Positions 7,848-16,699 of a stretch of 64,000 nt of DNA are shown here, in pieces. The stretch's first letter is position 1. The number at the start of each line of letters is the position of its first letter. The notes under the pieces were generated by a model. That model saw only the letters and a program-made list of their open reading frames with translations. It made no database searches and was not told the origin of the DNA. The translations under genes and the position numbers were made by a program. The DNA lies in contig NZ_JAPELY010000002.1 of assembly GCF_026343295.1 (NCBI RefSeq), positions 248,001 through 312,000 on the forward strand. The letters run 5' to 3'. Origin of the DNA: Streptomyces sp. NBC_00083 (GTDB lineage Bacteria; Actinomycetota; Actinomycetes; Streptomycetales; Streptomycetaceae).

Positions 7848-9043
7848 GCCGTGGCCCCCTTCCGGTTGGTGAGGCGGGTGACGACGAAGGAGAGCAGGGC
7901 CGCGGCGAGCGCGAGGAGCACGGCGGAGGCGGCGGCGAGCCCGTAGTCGTTACGGCTGAACGCGGCGGTGTAGGCGTACATGTTGGGCGTCCAGGTGGAG
8001 GTGACCGTGGAGCTGCCGCCCTGGTTGAGGATGAGCGGCTCGGTGAAGAGCTGGAGCGAGCCGATGACGGTGAAGAGCGCCACCATCACCAACGAGCTCC
8101 GGATCAGCGGCAGTTTGATGCCGAACGCGGTGCGCCACTCGCCCGCGCCGTCCATCCTGGCCGCCTCCAGGACGGAGCGGTCGATGGCCTGGAGCGCCGC
8201 GTAGAAGATGACCATGTTGTAGCCGAGCCATTCCCACAGGGCGATGTTGACGACGGAGGGGAGCGTGCCGCCGGAGGAGAAGAAGTCGAAGCCGATGCCG
8301 CCGGAGTTCATCGCCTTCACGACCGGGCTGAGGCCCGGGGTGTAGAGGTAGACCCAGACCAGCGCGGCGATGATGCCGGGCACCGCGTGCGGCAGGAACA
8401 GGGCGAGCTGGAAGAAACGGCGGGCGCGGGCCAGCGTCGAGTCGAGCAGCAGCGCGAGCGCGAGGGCGCCGCCGACCATCAGCGGGATGTAGACCACGCA
8501 GTAGCCGGCGAGCACCCAGAAGCCCTCGCGGAAGGCACGGTCGCCCAGCGCCGCCGTGTAGTTGTCGAGCCCGCTGAACACGGTCGTGGCGCCGCCGAAC
8601 CCGAGCCCCGACTGCTTCTCGGTGAACAGGCTCAGCCAGATCGCGTACCCGATCGGCACCACCGTCACGGCGGTGAACAGGACGAAGAACGGGCTGAGCA
8701 GCACGCCGGCGGCGGCGTTGGTGCGGCTGCGTGCGCCGCGGGGCCCCTTGCGGAGACGGGAGGCGGGGCGGGCGGAACGGCGGGCTGGGCCGAGCCCGGG
8801 GCGGCCGGATGCGCCTTGACCGCCTGGGACGCCTTGACGGCCGGGGGTGCCTTGCTCGCCGGCCGGCTCCGGTGCGGCCGGGGTGTCGGCCTGCGCGGAG
8901 CCGGGTGCCCCGGTGCGTACGGGTGTCGTTGCGTCGTCGTCCGCCGGGGTCGGGCGGTCGCCCTGCTCGCCGGCCGGGCCCGGGGCGGCCGGGGTGCCGG
9001 CCGTACCGGAACCGGGCGGGCCGGCGCGCCGCTTCGTCCTCAT
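7844..9043 (-). CDS. carbohydrate ABC transporter permease (MalF type) with long Gly/Pro-rich N-terminal extension
   Basis: 399 aa from ATG 9043, four bases downstream of the binding-protein stop. From about residue 110 the protein is an ordinary CUT1 permease with about six helices and the EAA loop (EAARMDGAGEWRTAFGIKLPLIRSS). Residues 1-105 are a charged, Gly/Pro/Ala-rich tail with collagen-like stretches (GRQGVPGGQGASGRPG) and a repeated PAAPxPAGEQG element. No better internal start exists: the next Met is well inside the membrane domain and the operon spacing supports 9043. The tail should be cytoplasmic; its role is unknown. Confidence 0.88.
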   Translation of the reverse strand: MRTKRRAGPPGSGTAGTPAAPGPAGEQGDRPTPADDDATTPVRTGAPGSAQADTPAAPEPAGEQGTPGRQGVPGGQGASGRPGLGPARRSARPASRLRKGPRGARSRTNAAAGVLLSPFFVLFTAVTVVPIGYAIWLSLFTEKQSGLGFGGATTVFSGLDNYTAALGDRAFREGFWVLAGYCVVYIPLMVGGALALALLLDSTLARARRFFQLALFLPHAVPGIIAALVWVYLYTPGLSPVVKAMNSGGIGFDFFSSGGTLPSVVNIALWEWLGYNMVIFYAALQAIDRSVLEAARMDGAGEWRTAFGIKLPLIRSSLVMVALFTVIGSLQLFTEPLILNQGGSSTVTSTWTPNMYAYTAAFSRNDYGLAAASAVLLALAAALLSFVVTRLTNRKGATA

Positions 9044-9047
9044 CCGG

Positions 9048-10376
9048 TCAGCCCTCGACCTTCAGCCCGCGCTTCTTCAGCTCGGTCACGGTCGCGTCGT
9101 GCGCGGCCTTGATCGCGTCGGTGATCGTGACGGAACCGCCGGCGACCTTGCCGAGCTGATCCTTGAGCGTGGTGTTGGTGGTGCCCATGCTCGGGCCCCA
9201 GCCCCAGTTGGCGTTGATCGAGCCGCCCGCGGCGTCGAAGAGCTGGTACACGTCCTGGCCGGTGTAGAACTTCGCGTCGAACGCCTTCTTCGCGGCCGGG
9301 CGCAGCGCGATGTCGGCCGGGAAGGCGCTCGACGTACCGGACTTGATGCGTGCGTCGATGCCCGCCTCGGTGGTCGACATCCACTGGGCGAATTCGAGGG
9401 CGGCCTCGGTCTTGGTGCTGCCCTTGGTCACCGCCCAGGTGGAGCCGCCGAGCATGCCGCTGGCGGGCTTGCCGTCCCAGGTGGGGACGGGGGCCACGGC
9501 CCACTTGCCGCTCTGGTCCGGCACTGTTCCGCTGAGCACGCCCGCGCCCCACGAGGCGCCGAGATAGCCGACGGTGGAGCCGTCCTTGAGCGACGCCGTC
9601 CACTCGGGGCTGAAGGAGACCGCGTTCTGCACCAGCTTGTCGTCGAGCAGGCCCTGCCAGTAGGCGGCGACCTTGTTGGTGGCGGCGTCGGCGGTGTTGA
9701 GCTTCCAGGTGTCGCCGTCGGCCTTGAACCACTGGGCGCCGGCCTGCCAGGCCATCGCCTCGAACGTGGTCGGGTCGTCGGGGAAGAACGTGCCGATGCG
9801 GGCCTTGGGGTCGGCGGCCTTGGCCTTCTGTGCGGCCTCCTTGAACTCGGCCCAGGTCCTGGGGACTTCGATCTTGTTCTTCTCGAAGAAGTCCTTGCGG
9901 TAGAAGTACGCCTGCGGTGCCGCGTCGAAGGGGATCGCCCAGTTCTTGCCGCCGAGCGTCGTCTGCTGGATCGCCTGCGGCAGGAACTGCTTCTTCACGT
10001 CGTCGGTGACGTACTTGCTGATGTCCTGGAACGAGCCCTGGCTCACGAACTCGGGGAGCATCGGGTACTCGACGGTGACGAGGTCGGGCGCGTTGCCCGC
10101 CTTCACGGCGTTGGAGATCTTCGCGTAGCCGCCGGCGTTGCCGGAGGGGATCTCCTCGAACTTCACGTGGATGTTCTTGTGGGACGCGTTGAAGGCGTCC
10201 ACCACGTCCTTGGTGCCCTTCTGCCAGGCCCAGAACGTGATGGTGACGGGCTTGTCGGCGGTGCCCTTGCCCGCGTCGCTCGTCTTGCTGTCCCCGCCGC
10301 CGCAGGCCGTGAGCACGGCGAGAGCGGTGGCGGTGCCGACGAGGGCGGAGGTCGATCTGGTCCAACTGCGGCTCAC
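9048..10376 (-). CDS. extracellular sugar-binding lipoprotein (ABC substrate-binding protein)
   Basis: 442 aa. Residues 1-25 are a lipoprotein signal peptide with lipobox LTAC followed by GGGDSKT. The mature part resembles cluster B/CUT1 solute-binding proteins: VTITFWAWQKGTKDVVDAFN at the start, VTVEYPMLPEF, and GMLGGSTWAVTKGSTKTEAALEFAQWM in the second lobe. It should capture an oligosaccharide or sugar outside the membrane and deliver it to the two permeases downstream. It is the first gene of the operon, preceded by a TTCGAT-N2-ATCGAA palindrome. The ligand cannot be inferred from sequence. Confidence 0.9.
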   Translation of the reverse strand: MSRSWTRSTSALVGTATALAVLTACGGGDSKTSDAGKGTADKPVTITFWAWQKGTKDVVDAFNASHKNIHVKFEEIPSGNAGGYAKISNAVKAGNAPDLVTVEYPMLPEFVSQGSFQDISKYVTDDVKKQFLPQAIQQTTLGGKNWAIPFDAAPQAYFYRKDFFEKNKIEVPRTWAEFKEAAQKAKAADPKARIGTFFPDDPTTFEAMAWQAGAQWFKADGDTWKLNTADAATNKVAAYWQGLLDDKLVQNAVSFSPEWTASLKDGSTVGYLGASWGAGVLSGTVPDQSGKWAVAPVPTWDGKPASGMLGGSTWAVTKGSTKTEAALEFAQWMSTTEAGIDARIKSGTSSAFPADIALRPAAKKAFDAKFYTGQDVYQLFDAAGGSINANWGWGPSMGTTNTTLKDQLGKVAGGSVTITDAIKAAHDATVTELKKRGLKVEG

Positions 10377-10455
10377 GGAACGGCTCCTGAACGTGAGGGG
10401 ACGAGGCGATGGCCGCGATCCTTGGCCCAGTTCTGACCGAAGTCAAGAGCGAAAG

Positions 10456-10469
10456 TTCGATTGATCGAA
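10456..10469. promoter_or_regulatory. operator palindrome upstream of the ABC operon
   Basis: TTCGATTGATCGAA is a perfect palindrome with a two-base centre, 80 bp before the binding-protein start. It lies just upstream of TTGACT (10441-10446 on the minus strand), a possible -35. The same half-site recurs upstream of the divergent DUF2264 gene, so the regulator at 10664-11848 is the likely ligand. The rest of 10470-10663 shows only GC-rich direct repeats of a GGGTTCGCC-like unit. Confidence 0.65.
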
Positions 10470-10663
10470 AAAAGATCAGAGAGTGAGTGAATGTTCGCGG
10501 GCTGAGATTGAACGCTCAGGGGGTGGCCCAGCGGGTTGCCCTGGGTTCGCCTAGTGGCGGGGCGGGTTCGCCCACGGGCGGGCCGGGTTCGCTCGACCAT
10601 CTCTCGGGCCCGAGCACGGGGCGGTCGGCTCGCGGGGCCTTCCGTGGAGCCGCTCGTGTGGGC

Positions 10664-11848
10664 TCACGGTGCGCTCGCCGCACTCCGCAGGGGTTCGGAG
10701 GGCGCTCCGCACGAGGCCCGCACGCGCAGCCTCGGCAGCAGGTCGACATGGCGCCGAGGGGCCGCCTCGCCGCCGGGGCCGTGCGCCGCCGTGCCGCGCA
10801 GCCGCTCGATCAGCAGCTCGGCCGCGTACCGTCCGACCTCGTGCTTGGGCGGGGCGACCGCGGTCAGCGGGGTGTCCGCGAGGGCCGCCACCTCGTCGTC
10901 GTACGCCACGAGCGCCAAGTCGTCCGGGACCCGTACGCCCAGTTCGGCCAGGCGCTGCACGAGCCGGATGGCATCCACGTCGTTGTGGACGAGCGCCGCC
11001 GTGGCGCTGCCCTCCGCGACCGCGGTACGCACCGCCCGCACCGCCCCCTCGAACCCGCTCGGATCCGCCTCCGCCGAGACCGAATCGATCACGGGGAGCG
11101 GCGACTTGAGGCCCAGCGCGTCGAGCGCGTGCCGGTATCCGGCCCGTACCGCGATCGCGGTGGGGCTGTCGGACCGCGCCACGAGCAGGGGTGTCGGATG
11201 GCCGAGCCCGAGCAGGTGGCGCACCGCGACGAGCACGCCGTGGCCGTGGTCGGAGCAGACCCGGTCAAGATCGTCGAGTTCGCTGCCCGGCACCCCGCGC
11301 CGCTCCAGGAGCACCGTCGGCACCGGGAGCCCGGCGATCCAGGCGCCGTGCTCGACCGGGTCGTCCGGCTCCTTCCAACCCGGCGCGATCAGCAGGCCGT
11401 CGGCCCCGGCGGCGAGCAGCCCGGCCGCCCGGCCCGCGTCCTCCTGCGGCCGGTAGTCCGAGATCCGCAGGACGAGCCGGGCCCCGGCGGCCGCCGCCGC
11501 CTCGTGCGCACCCCGGATGACCTCGGCGAAGTAGTACGTGGCGTTGGGTGCGAGCATGCCGATGACGAGCTCGCGCGAGCCGGCGGGGGCGGTGGCGCCG
11601 GGGCCGCGGTCCTGGCGCGGGGTTCCCGCGGGCAGGCCGGCCGCCGAGGCGGTGTTCCCCGCGTCCGGCCAGGAGACGGAGCCGTGCGCCCGGTCGAGGC
11701 GGCCCTCGGTGGCCAGGAACTCCACGTCACGCCGCACGGTCACCGGTGAGACGCCCAGCCGGGCCGCGAGATCGGAGACCCGGGCCGTGCCGTGCCGGCG
11801 CACCAGTTCCAGCAGTCGGTCATGACGTTCAGCAGCGCTTTCACGCAC
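10664..11848 (-). CDS. transcriptional regulator: DeoR-type HTH fused to LacI-type sugar-sensing domain
   Basis: 394 aa from GTG 11848. Residues 1-60 form a DeoR-type winged helix-turn-helix (RHDRLLELVRRHGTARVSDLAARLGVSPVTVRRDVEFLATEGRLDRAHGS), not the LacI headpiece. After a low-complexity linker, residues 90-370 are a periplasmic-binding-protein-like ligand domain of the LacI/GalR kind (VIGMLAPNATYYFAEVIRGAHEAAAAAG; VPTVLLERRG; DLALVAYDDEVAALADTPLTAV). It lies between the ABC operon and the DUF2264 gene and is the obvious local regulator, probably a sugar-responsive repressor of both. Palindromic TTCGATCA sites flank it on both sides. The operator assignment is inference. Confidence 0.85.
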   Translation of the reverse strand: MRESAAERHDRLLELVRRHGTARVSDLAARLGVSPVTVRRDVEFLATEGRLDRAHGSVSWPDAGNTASAAGLPAGTPRQDRGPGATAPAGSRELVIGMLAPNATYYFAEVIRGAHEAAAAAGARLVLRISDYRPQEDAGRAAGLLAAGADGLLIAPGWKEPDDPVEHGAWIAGLPVPTVLLERRGVPGSELDDLDRVCSDHGHGVLVAVRHLLGLGHPTPLLVARSDSPTAIAVRAGYRHALDALGLKSPLPVIDSVSAEADPSGFEGAVRAVRTAVAEGSATAALVHNDVDAIRLVQRLAELGVRVPDDLALVAYDDEVAALADTPLTAVAPPKHEVGRYAAELLIERLRGTAAHGPGGEAAPRRHVDLLPRLRVRASCGAPSEPLRSAASAP

Positions 11849-11904
11849 GGCGGCATCCCCTTCGCGGTGTGGTGGCCCCGGTGGGCCATGACCCTAGTAC
11901 GGCG

Positions 11905-11958
11905 TGATCGAACGACAGGAGTTTCGATCATTCGGTCTGACCCATTGACGTTCGATCA
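11905..11958. promoter_or_regulatory. cluster of three TTCGATCA half-sites
   Basis: TGATCGAA (11905-11912) and TTCGATCA (11923-11930) form an inverted repeat with a 10-base centre. A further TTCGATCA at 11951-11958 directly follows the -35 of the DUF2264 promoter. They match the palindrome at 10456. Occupancy would block the DUF2264 promoter and possibly autoregulate the regulator gene, which starts at 11848. Confidence 0.68.
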
Positions 11959-11974
11959 AACCGGGTTCTAAGTT
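11945..11974 (+). promoter_or_regulatory. promoter of the DUF2264 gene
   Basis: TTGACG (11945-11950), 18-bp spacer, TAAGTT (11969-11974). A TTCGATCA half-site lies in the spacer. Predicted leader of about 115 bases to ATG 12097. Confidence 0.55.
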
Positions 11975-12096
11975 CCCAGATATTTCGCGCAGGCTCCCGA
12001 CCGTGGACCTGGCGCGCAGGTCCCGACGACGCAGACGCCGCCGCCCCACATCCAGCCCGGCCCTCCCGCACCCCCGCCTCCGAGGAGCACCGCACC

Positions 12097-13959
12097 ATGT
12101 TCGTCGCGCCCGAGAACCGTGAGCTCAGCCCCTACACCGGCTGGACCCGCGAGCACTGGGAGCGGTCGGCGGACCGGCTCCTGCTGGCCGTACGGGCCCA
12201 CGCCTCGCCCGGCGGGGGCCTGATCAATCTGCCCGGTGCGCGGCCCAGTTGGTCGGGGCCGCGCTCGGACGGACTGGAAGGCTATGCCCGCACCTGGCTC
12301 CTTGCCGCCTTCCGGGTGGCCGGGGCCAGGGGCGACGATCCGCACGGCCATCTGGAGCGGTATGCCGAGGGCCTGGCCGCGGGCACACGACATCCGCTTG
12401 CGAGCGGCGCGTTGGACACGGCGTCTCCCGACGCCTGGCCGGCGCCCACCCATGTCCGGCAGGCCGTCGTCGAGGCGGCCTCCGTCGCCCTGGGACTCCG
12501 GCTCACCCGCCCCTGGCTGTGGGACACGCTCGACGACCGCGTACGCCGGCGCGTCGTCGACTGGCTGCTGCCCGTCCTCGGGCCGTCCCCGGTCGACAAC
12601 AACTGGTGGCTGTTCGGCCTCACCGTCGCCGGCTTCCTGCAGGACGCCGGCATCGAGACCGACCGGGCCGCGGCCACCATCGAGCGCGCCCTGGAACGCA
12701 TCGACCAGTGGTACCTCGGCGACGGCTGGTACAGCGACGGCCCGAACCGCTCCTTCGACCACTACAACGCCTGGGCCCTCCACTTCTATCCCGTTCTGCA
12801 CGCCCATCTCGCCGGCGACCAGGAACTCCTGGCCCGCTACGGTCCCCGGCTGCGCGCGCAACTCGACGCCCACAGCCGCCTGTTCGGTGCCGACGGCGCG
12901 CCGATGCCGTACGGGCGCTCGCTCACCTACCGGTTCGCCGCCGCGGCCGCGCCCTGGCTCGGCACGCTCACCGGCCACACCCCGCTCACCCCCGGCGCCA
13001 CCCGCCGCCTGGCCTCCGGCACCCTGAAGTACTTCCTCGACCGGCCGGCCGGTGCGGGAGCCACCGACGCCGCAGGGCTGCTCACCCTGGGCTGGCACGG
13101 CCCGTACCCGCCGGTGATCCAGAACTACTCGGGCCCGGCCTCCCCGTACTGGGCGGCCAAGGGCTATCTCGGGCTGCTGCTTCCGCCCGAGCACCCGGCC
13201 TGGACGGCGGTCGAGGAGCCGCTGCCCGCCGAGACCGCCGACGCCACCCGCACCCTCGGCCCGCCCGGTCTGCTGATCCAGTCGACCGCGGCGGACGGCC
13301 TGGTCCGCCTCCACAACCACGGCACCAACAACCATGTGGACGGCGGCAAGGACGAGGACCCCTGCTATGCCCGCTTCGCCTACTCGACCCGGACCGGCCC
13401 CACCTCGGACGGTGTGCCCGACAACCACTTCGGACTGCTCTCCCAGGGCGCGTCCACCACTCGGGGGCCCGCCGTCTCGCTGGGCAACGGACCGGGCTGG
13501 GCCGCATCGCTTTCCGAGCCGCGACCCGGGCCGCCGGGGGTGCGGATCGTCTCGGTCACCCTGGCGCACGGCCGGGCCGAGGTCCGCGTCCACCTGGTGA
13601 CCGGCGCCGCCCCCGGCACCCCCGTCCGGCAGACCGGCTGGGCCGTCGCTCCCGGCCGCACCGCCCAGCTCCACCCCGTGCACGGCTATGCGGGGGAGGC
13701 CTGCCAACTGGCCGCTGGATCAACCCTGTTCGGCCCGGACTCGCAAGTGCTGGCGCTGCACGGCGAGACCGGAACGGCACCGGCCCTGTTCGTCGCGCTC
13801 GCCTCGCTCACCGCCGAACCGGAGCTGGCCCCGGTCCACTCCCTCGCCGACATCGTGGTCGCCGGCCACACCATCCGCGTGAGCTGGCGGGGCGGTACCA
13901 CCCGGCGCCTGGTGCTCGACCCCACCTCCCCGACGGTCCACGTGGGGGAGGTGGGGTAG
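12097..13959 (+). CDS. DUF2264 domain protein, putative carbohydrate-active enzyme
   Basis: 620 aa from ATG 12097 with GAGGAG nine bases upstream. No signal peptide, so probably cytoplasmic. Residues 1-380 resemble an (alpha/alpha)6 barrel, rich in Trp and aromatic pairs (NNWWLFGLTVAGFLQDAG; WYLGDGWYSDGPNRSFDHYNAWALHFYPVLH). Residues 380-620 look beta-rich (LHNHGTNNHVDGGKDEDPCYARFAYSTRTGPTSD). The overall layout matches my memory of DUF2264 proteins, which occur with sugar importers and recall heparinase-like or unsaturated-glycan enzymes. The activity is not established. It diverges from the regulator and ABC operon under shared half-sites, so it probably processes the imported saccharide. 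Confidence 0.78.
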   Translation: MFVAPENRELSPYTGWTREHWERSADRLLLAVRAHASPGGGLINLPGARPSWSGPRSDGLEGYARTWLLAAFRVAGARGDDPHGHLERYAEGLAAGTRHPLASGALDTASPDAWPAPTHVRQAVVEAASVALGLRLTRPWLWDTLDDRVRRRVVDWLLPVLGPSPVDNNWWLFGLTVAGFLQDAGIETDRAAATIERALERIDQWYLGDGWYSDGPNRSFDHYNAWALHFYPVLHAHLAGDQELLARYGPRLRAQLDAHSRLFGADGAPMPYGRSLTYRFAAAAAPWLGTLTGHTPLTPGATRRLASGTLKYFLDRPAGAGATDAAGLLTLGWHGPYPPVIQNYSGPASPYWAAKGYLGLLLPPEHPAWTAVEEPLPAETADATRTLGPPGLLIQSTAADGLVRLHNHGTNNHVDGGKDEDPCYARFAYSTRTGPTSDGVPDNHFGLLSQGASTTRGPAVSLGNGPGWAASLSEPRPGPPGVRIVSVTLAHGRAEVRVHLVTGAAPGTPVRQTGWAVAPGRTAQLHPVHGYAGEACQLAAGSTLFGPDSQVLALHGETGTAPALFVALASLTAEPELAPVHSLADIVVAGHTIRVSWRGGTTRRLVLDPTSPTVHVGEVG

Positions 13960-14014
13960 GGGTCCGCGGTCATGGGTGCACGGGACCGCATGCGCTGCTG
14001 GGAGCCGTACGCCG

Positions 14015-14788
14015 TTACTGGGGGCCGTACTTGCGGCCCGTCTTCGAGCTGATCCCGCCGAGCAGGCCGCGCGGCGCCAGCTTCACCGCGCCCATGAGCG
14101 CCTTGTAGCGCGGGTCGGGGATCGAGAGCGTCTTGCCGCGCGCGAGGTCGGTGAGGGCGGCCGCCACCAGCTTGTCGGCGTCCAGCCACATCCAGCCCGG
14201 GATGTTGTCGGTGCCCATCCCGGCCCGCTCGTGGAACTCGGTCCTCACGAACCCGGGGCACAGCGCCATGAGCCGTACTCCGGACCCGGCGAGGTCACGG
14301 GCCGCGCCCTGGGTGAACTGCACGACCCACGCCTTGGACGCGCCATAGGTGCCGCGCGGTACGAAGGCCGCGACCGAGGCCACGTTGACGACACCGCCGC
14401 GACCGCGCTCGCGCATGGCGACGGTCGCCGCCGAGGTCAGCCGCAGCACCGCCTCGATGTGCACCTTCACCATGGTCAGCTCGTCCGCCATGGACACTTC
14501 GAGATAGCGGCCCTTGTTGCCGAACCCGGCGTTGTTGACCAGGAGGTCGACCGGCCGCCGGGGCAGCGAGAGACGGGCCTCCACCGCGGCGATCCCGTCC
14601 TCCGTCGACAGGTCGGCGCTCAGCACCTCGGCCTCGATGCCGTGCCGGTCGTGCAGCTCGGTGGCCTGCTCGCTGAGCCGCTTGCCGTCCCGGGCCACCA
14701 GCACCAGATCGTGTCCATCGGCCGCGAGGCGCCGCGCGAACGCGGCACCGATGCCGGCCGTCGCTCCCGTAATCAGTGCAGTCGTCAT
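14015..14788 (-). CDS. short-chain dehydrogenase/reductase
   Basis: 257 aa classical SDR. TGATAGIG is the cofactor glycine motif, LVLVARD with Arg suggests NADP(H), NNAG follows the core, and catalytic Ser and YGASK complete the active site. The end (PRGLLGGISSKTGRKYGPQ) is basic and may contact the membrane. The ATG is preceded by TAACGT and six bases, a pattern that fits a leaderless transcript. Convergent with the DUF2264 gene and not obviously part of its pathway. Substrate unknown. The 14789-15055 gap upstream contains several degenerate GAACCGCC-type repeats and nothing else I can name. Confidence 0.88.
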   Translation of the reverse strand: MTTALITGATAGIGAAFARRLAADGHDLVLVARDGKRLSEQATELHDRHGIEAEVLSADLSTEDGIAAVEARLSLPRRPVDLLVNNAGFGNKGRYLEVSMADELTMVKVHIEAVLRLTSAATVAMRERGRGGVVNVASVAAFVPRGTYGASKAWVVQFTQGAARDLAGSGVRLMALCPGFVRTEFHERAGMGTDNIPGWMWLDADKLVAAALTDLARGKTLSIPDPRYKALMGAVKLAPRGLLGGISSKTGRKYGPQ

Positions 14789-15055
14789 AGGCGCACGTTA
14801 ATGCCCCCGCCCGGCGCCCGATGACCGGCCCCGCCCCGCCGCCGAACCGGTGCCGACCGCCATGAACTGCCGCAATGACGGCGGTTCTTCGTCGCCCTTC
14901 ACCGGCCTCCACCGGTCTCTCCGGCACTTCTTCACGAGCGTTCACCGGTTCGACGACGCCTCAGCGGCCCCGAACCGCCGTGAACCTTCACGGACACCAC
15001 CGAACCGCCCACAACGGTCTGAACGTCACCGAACCGCCGCCCGCCGCGGGCCCCG

Positions 15056-15724
15056 CTAGGAACCGTGCTTCGTCAGATACGTCCGCACCATCTCGTGTGC
15101 CTCGGGCTCCAGCGCGTCGCCCGCCGCGAGGACGCGCGGCATCAGCGTCCGCTCCGTCGTGAACGCACGGAACCAGAACGCGACCGAAACTTCGTGATCC
15201 GGTCGTTCGATCACCTCGACCGAGTCGCCCGCCTGGATCTCGCCCGGCTCGATCACCCGGAAGTACGCGCCAGGCACGGCCGCCTGCGTGAAGCGCCGCA
15301 CCCATCCCTTCTGGTCCAGCCAGCTCGCGAACGTACGGCAGGGGATGCGTCCCGAGGCGACCTCCAGGACCGCGGACCGCCCTATCCGCCAGCGCTCGCC
15401 GATCCGGGCGTCGTTGACGTCGACGCCGTACATGGTGAGGTTCTCGCCGAACGATCCGTTGGGCAGGGCGCGGCCGAGTTCCTTCTCCCAGGCGTCCAGG
15501 TCCTCACGGGCATAGGCGTAGACGGCCTGGTGGTCGCCGCCGTGGAAGCGCAGGTCGCAGACGTCGTCGCCCTCCACGCCGCTGGCGCCCACACCGCGCG
15601 GGCCGGGCGCGAACACCCGGACGGCGGTGTGCACCGGGCGCTTGTCCACGCCTGTGAGGCCGCCCTCGTTGTCGGTGTAGTCGACGGCCTTCGCGCGGCC
15701 CACGTTCACAGAGAGAAGCTCCAT
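15056..15724 (-). CDS. MOSC domain-containing protein (YiiM-like)
   Basis: 222 aa. The MOSC beta-barrel is followed by a C-terminal helical segment (FTTERTLMPRVLAAGDALEPEAHEMVRTYL), as in YiiM. Key signatures: FHGGDHQAVYAYAREDLDAW, GSFGENLT, and GRIPCRTF with the conserved Cys that binds sulfur or molybdenum-cofactor ligands in this superfamily. Likely a molybdenum-dependent reductase of N-hydroxylated compounds, by analogy. TAGCGT followed by six bases and ATG suggests a leaderless message. Divergent from the LysR gene at 15805, which may regulate it. Confidence 0.88.
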   Translation of the reverse strand: MELLSVNVGRAKAVDYTDNEGGLTGVDKRPVHTAVRVFAPGPRGVGASGVEGDDVCDLRFHGGDHQAVYAYAREDLDAWEKELGRALPNGSFGENLTMYGVDVNDARIGERWRIGRSAVLEVASGRIPCRTFASWLDQKGWVRRFTQAAVPGAYFRVIEPGEIQAGDSVEVIERPDHEVSVAFWFRAFTTERTLMPRVLAAGDALEPEAHEMVRTYLTKHGS

Positions 15725-15792
15725 GGGGGAACGCTAGCCGAGTCGAACTCAAAGCCGCATTCCATTTTTTCTCGCCGTCCCCAAGATTCGCT

Positions 15793-15798
15793 TATGCT
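15793..15798 (+). promoter_or_regulatory. -10 element of a leaderless lysR transcript
   Basis: TATGCT ends exactly six bases before the ATG at 15805, so the predicted transcription start is the A of the start codon. No Shine-Dalgarno is visible. The -35 is weak. Confidence 0.6.
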
Positions 15799-15804
15799 CG
15801 AAGA

Positions 15805-16698
15805 ATGATCGAGGCCCGTCATCTCCGCGTCCTGCGCGCCGTCGCCGCCACCGGCTCCTTCTCGGCGGCCGCCCGCGAGCTGGGCTGCACCCAGCCCGCC
15901 GTCAGTCAGCAGATGAAGGCGCTCGAATCCTCCGCAGGGACCCCGCTCCTGATCCGCACCGGCCGCGAGATGCGCCTGACCCAGGCCGGCGAGGTCCTGG
16001 TCCGGCACGCGTCCGGCATCCTGGCCGGCCTGACCGCGGCGGAGGAGGAGGTCGCCGCCATCGCGGGGCTGCGGGCCGGCCGGGTGCGCCTGGTCTCCTT
16101 CCCGAGCGGCTCCTCCACGCTGGTACCGACCGCGCTCGCCGCGCTGCGCGCCGCCCACCCGGGCACCCGGGTCTCCCTCGTCGAGGCCGAGCCGCCGCGC
16201 TCCGTGGAGATGCTGCGCGAAGGCGACTGCGACATCGCGCTGGCCTTCCGCTACGGCTCGAACGCCACCGAGTGGGACGACCTGGTGGTGCGCCCGCTGC
16301 TCGTCGACCGGCTGGTCGGCCTCGTGCCGCAGGGGCACCCGCTGGCCGACGCCGGCGCCGTCGCGATCAGGGACCTGGCGGACGAGTCCTGGATCGCGGG
16401 CTGTCCGCGCTGCCGGCGTCAACTGGTGGAGGTCTGCGAGGAGTCAGGCTTCACTCCGAGGATCGACTTCGCGACCGACGACTACCCGGCGGTGATCGGG
16501 CTCGTGGGCGCCGGGCTGGGCGTCGCGGTGATGCCGGAGCTGGCCATCGAGTCCGTACGGCCCAAGGGCGCGCGTACGGTCACCGTCGAGCCCGCCGTCG
16601 AGCGGGAGATCGTCGCGCTCACGCTGCCCGACCTCGCCCAGGTCCCGGCCGTCGCGGCCACCCTGGACCAGCTCACCAAGGCCGCGGCGCGCGACTAG
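15805..16698 (+). CDS. LysR-family transcriptional regulator
   Basis: 297 aa. N-terminal winged HTH (HLRVLRAVAATGSFSAAARELGCTQPAVSQQMKALE) followed by the two-lobed effector domain (RVRLVSFPSGSSTLVPTALAALRAAHPGTRVSLVEAEPPRSVEMLREGDCDIALAF; ADESWIAGCPRCRRQLVEVCEESGF). The Cys pair in CPRC is an unusual feature of the effector domain and might sense redox or metal. It is transcribed away from the MOSC gene, the standard LysR arrangement. The messenger appears leaderless. Effector unknown. Confidence 0.92.
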   Translation: MIEARHLRVLRAVAATGSFSAAARELGCTQPAVSQQMKALESSAGTPLLIRTGREMRLTQAGEVLVRHASGILAGLTAAEEEVAAIAGLRAGRVRLVSFPSGSSTLVPTALAALRAAHPGTRVSLVEAEPPRSVEMLREGDCDIALAFRYGSNATEWDDLVVRPLLVDRLVGLVPQGHPLADAGAVAIRDLADESWIAGCPRCRRQLVEVCEESGFTPRIDFATDDYPAVIGLVGAGLGVAVMPELAIESVRPKGARTVTVEPAVEREIVALTLPDLAQVPAVAATLDQLTKAAARD

Positions 16699-16699
16699 G

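Noticed and set aside
14789..15055. GAACCGCC-type repeats as a CRISPR-like or att structure
   Set aside because: Copies are degenerate, irregularly spaced and without conserved unit length.
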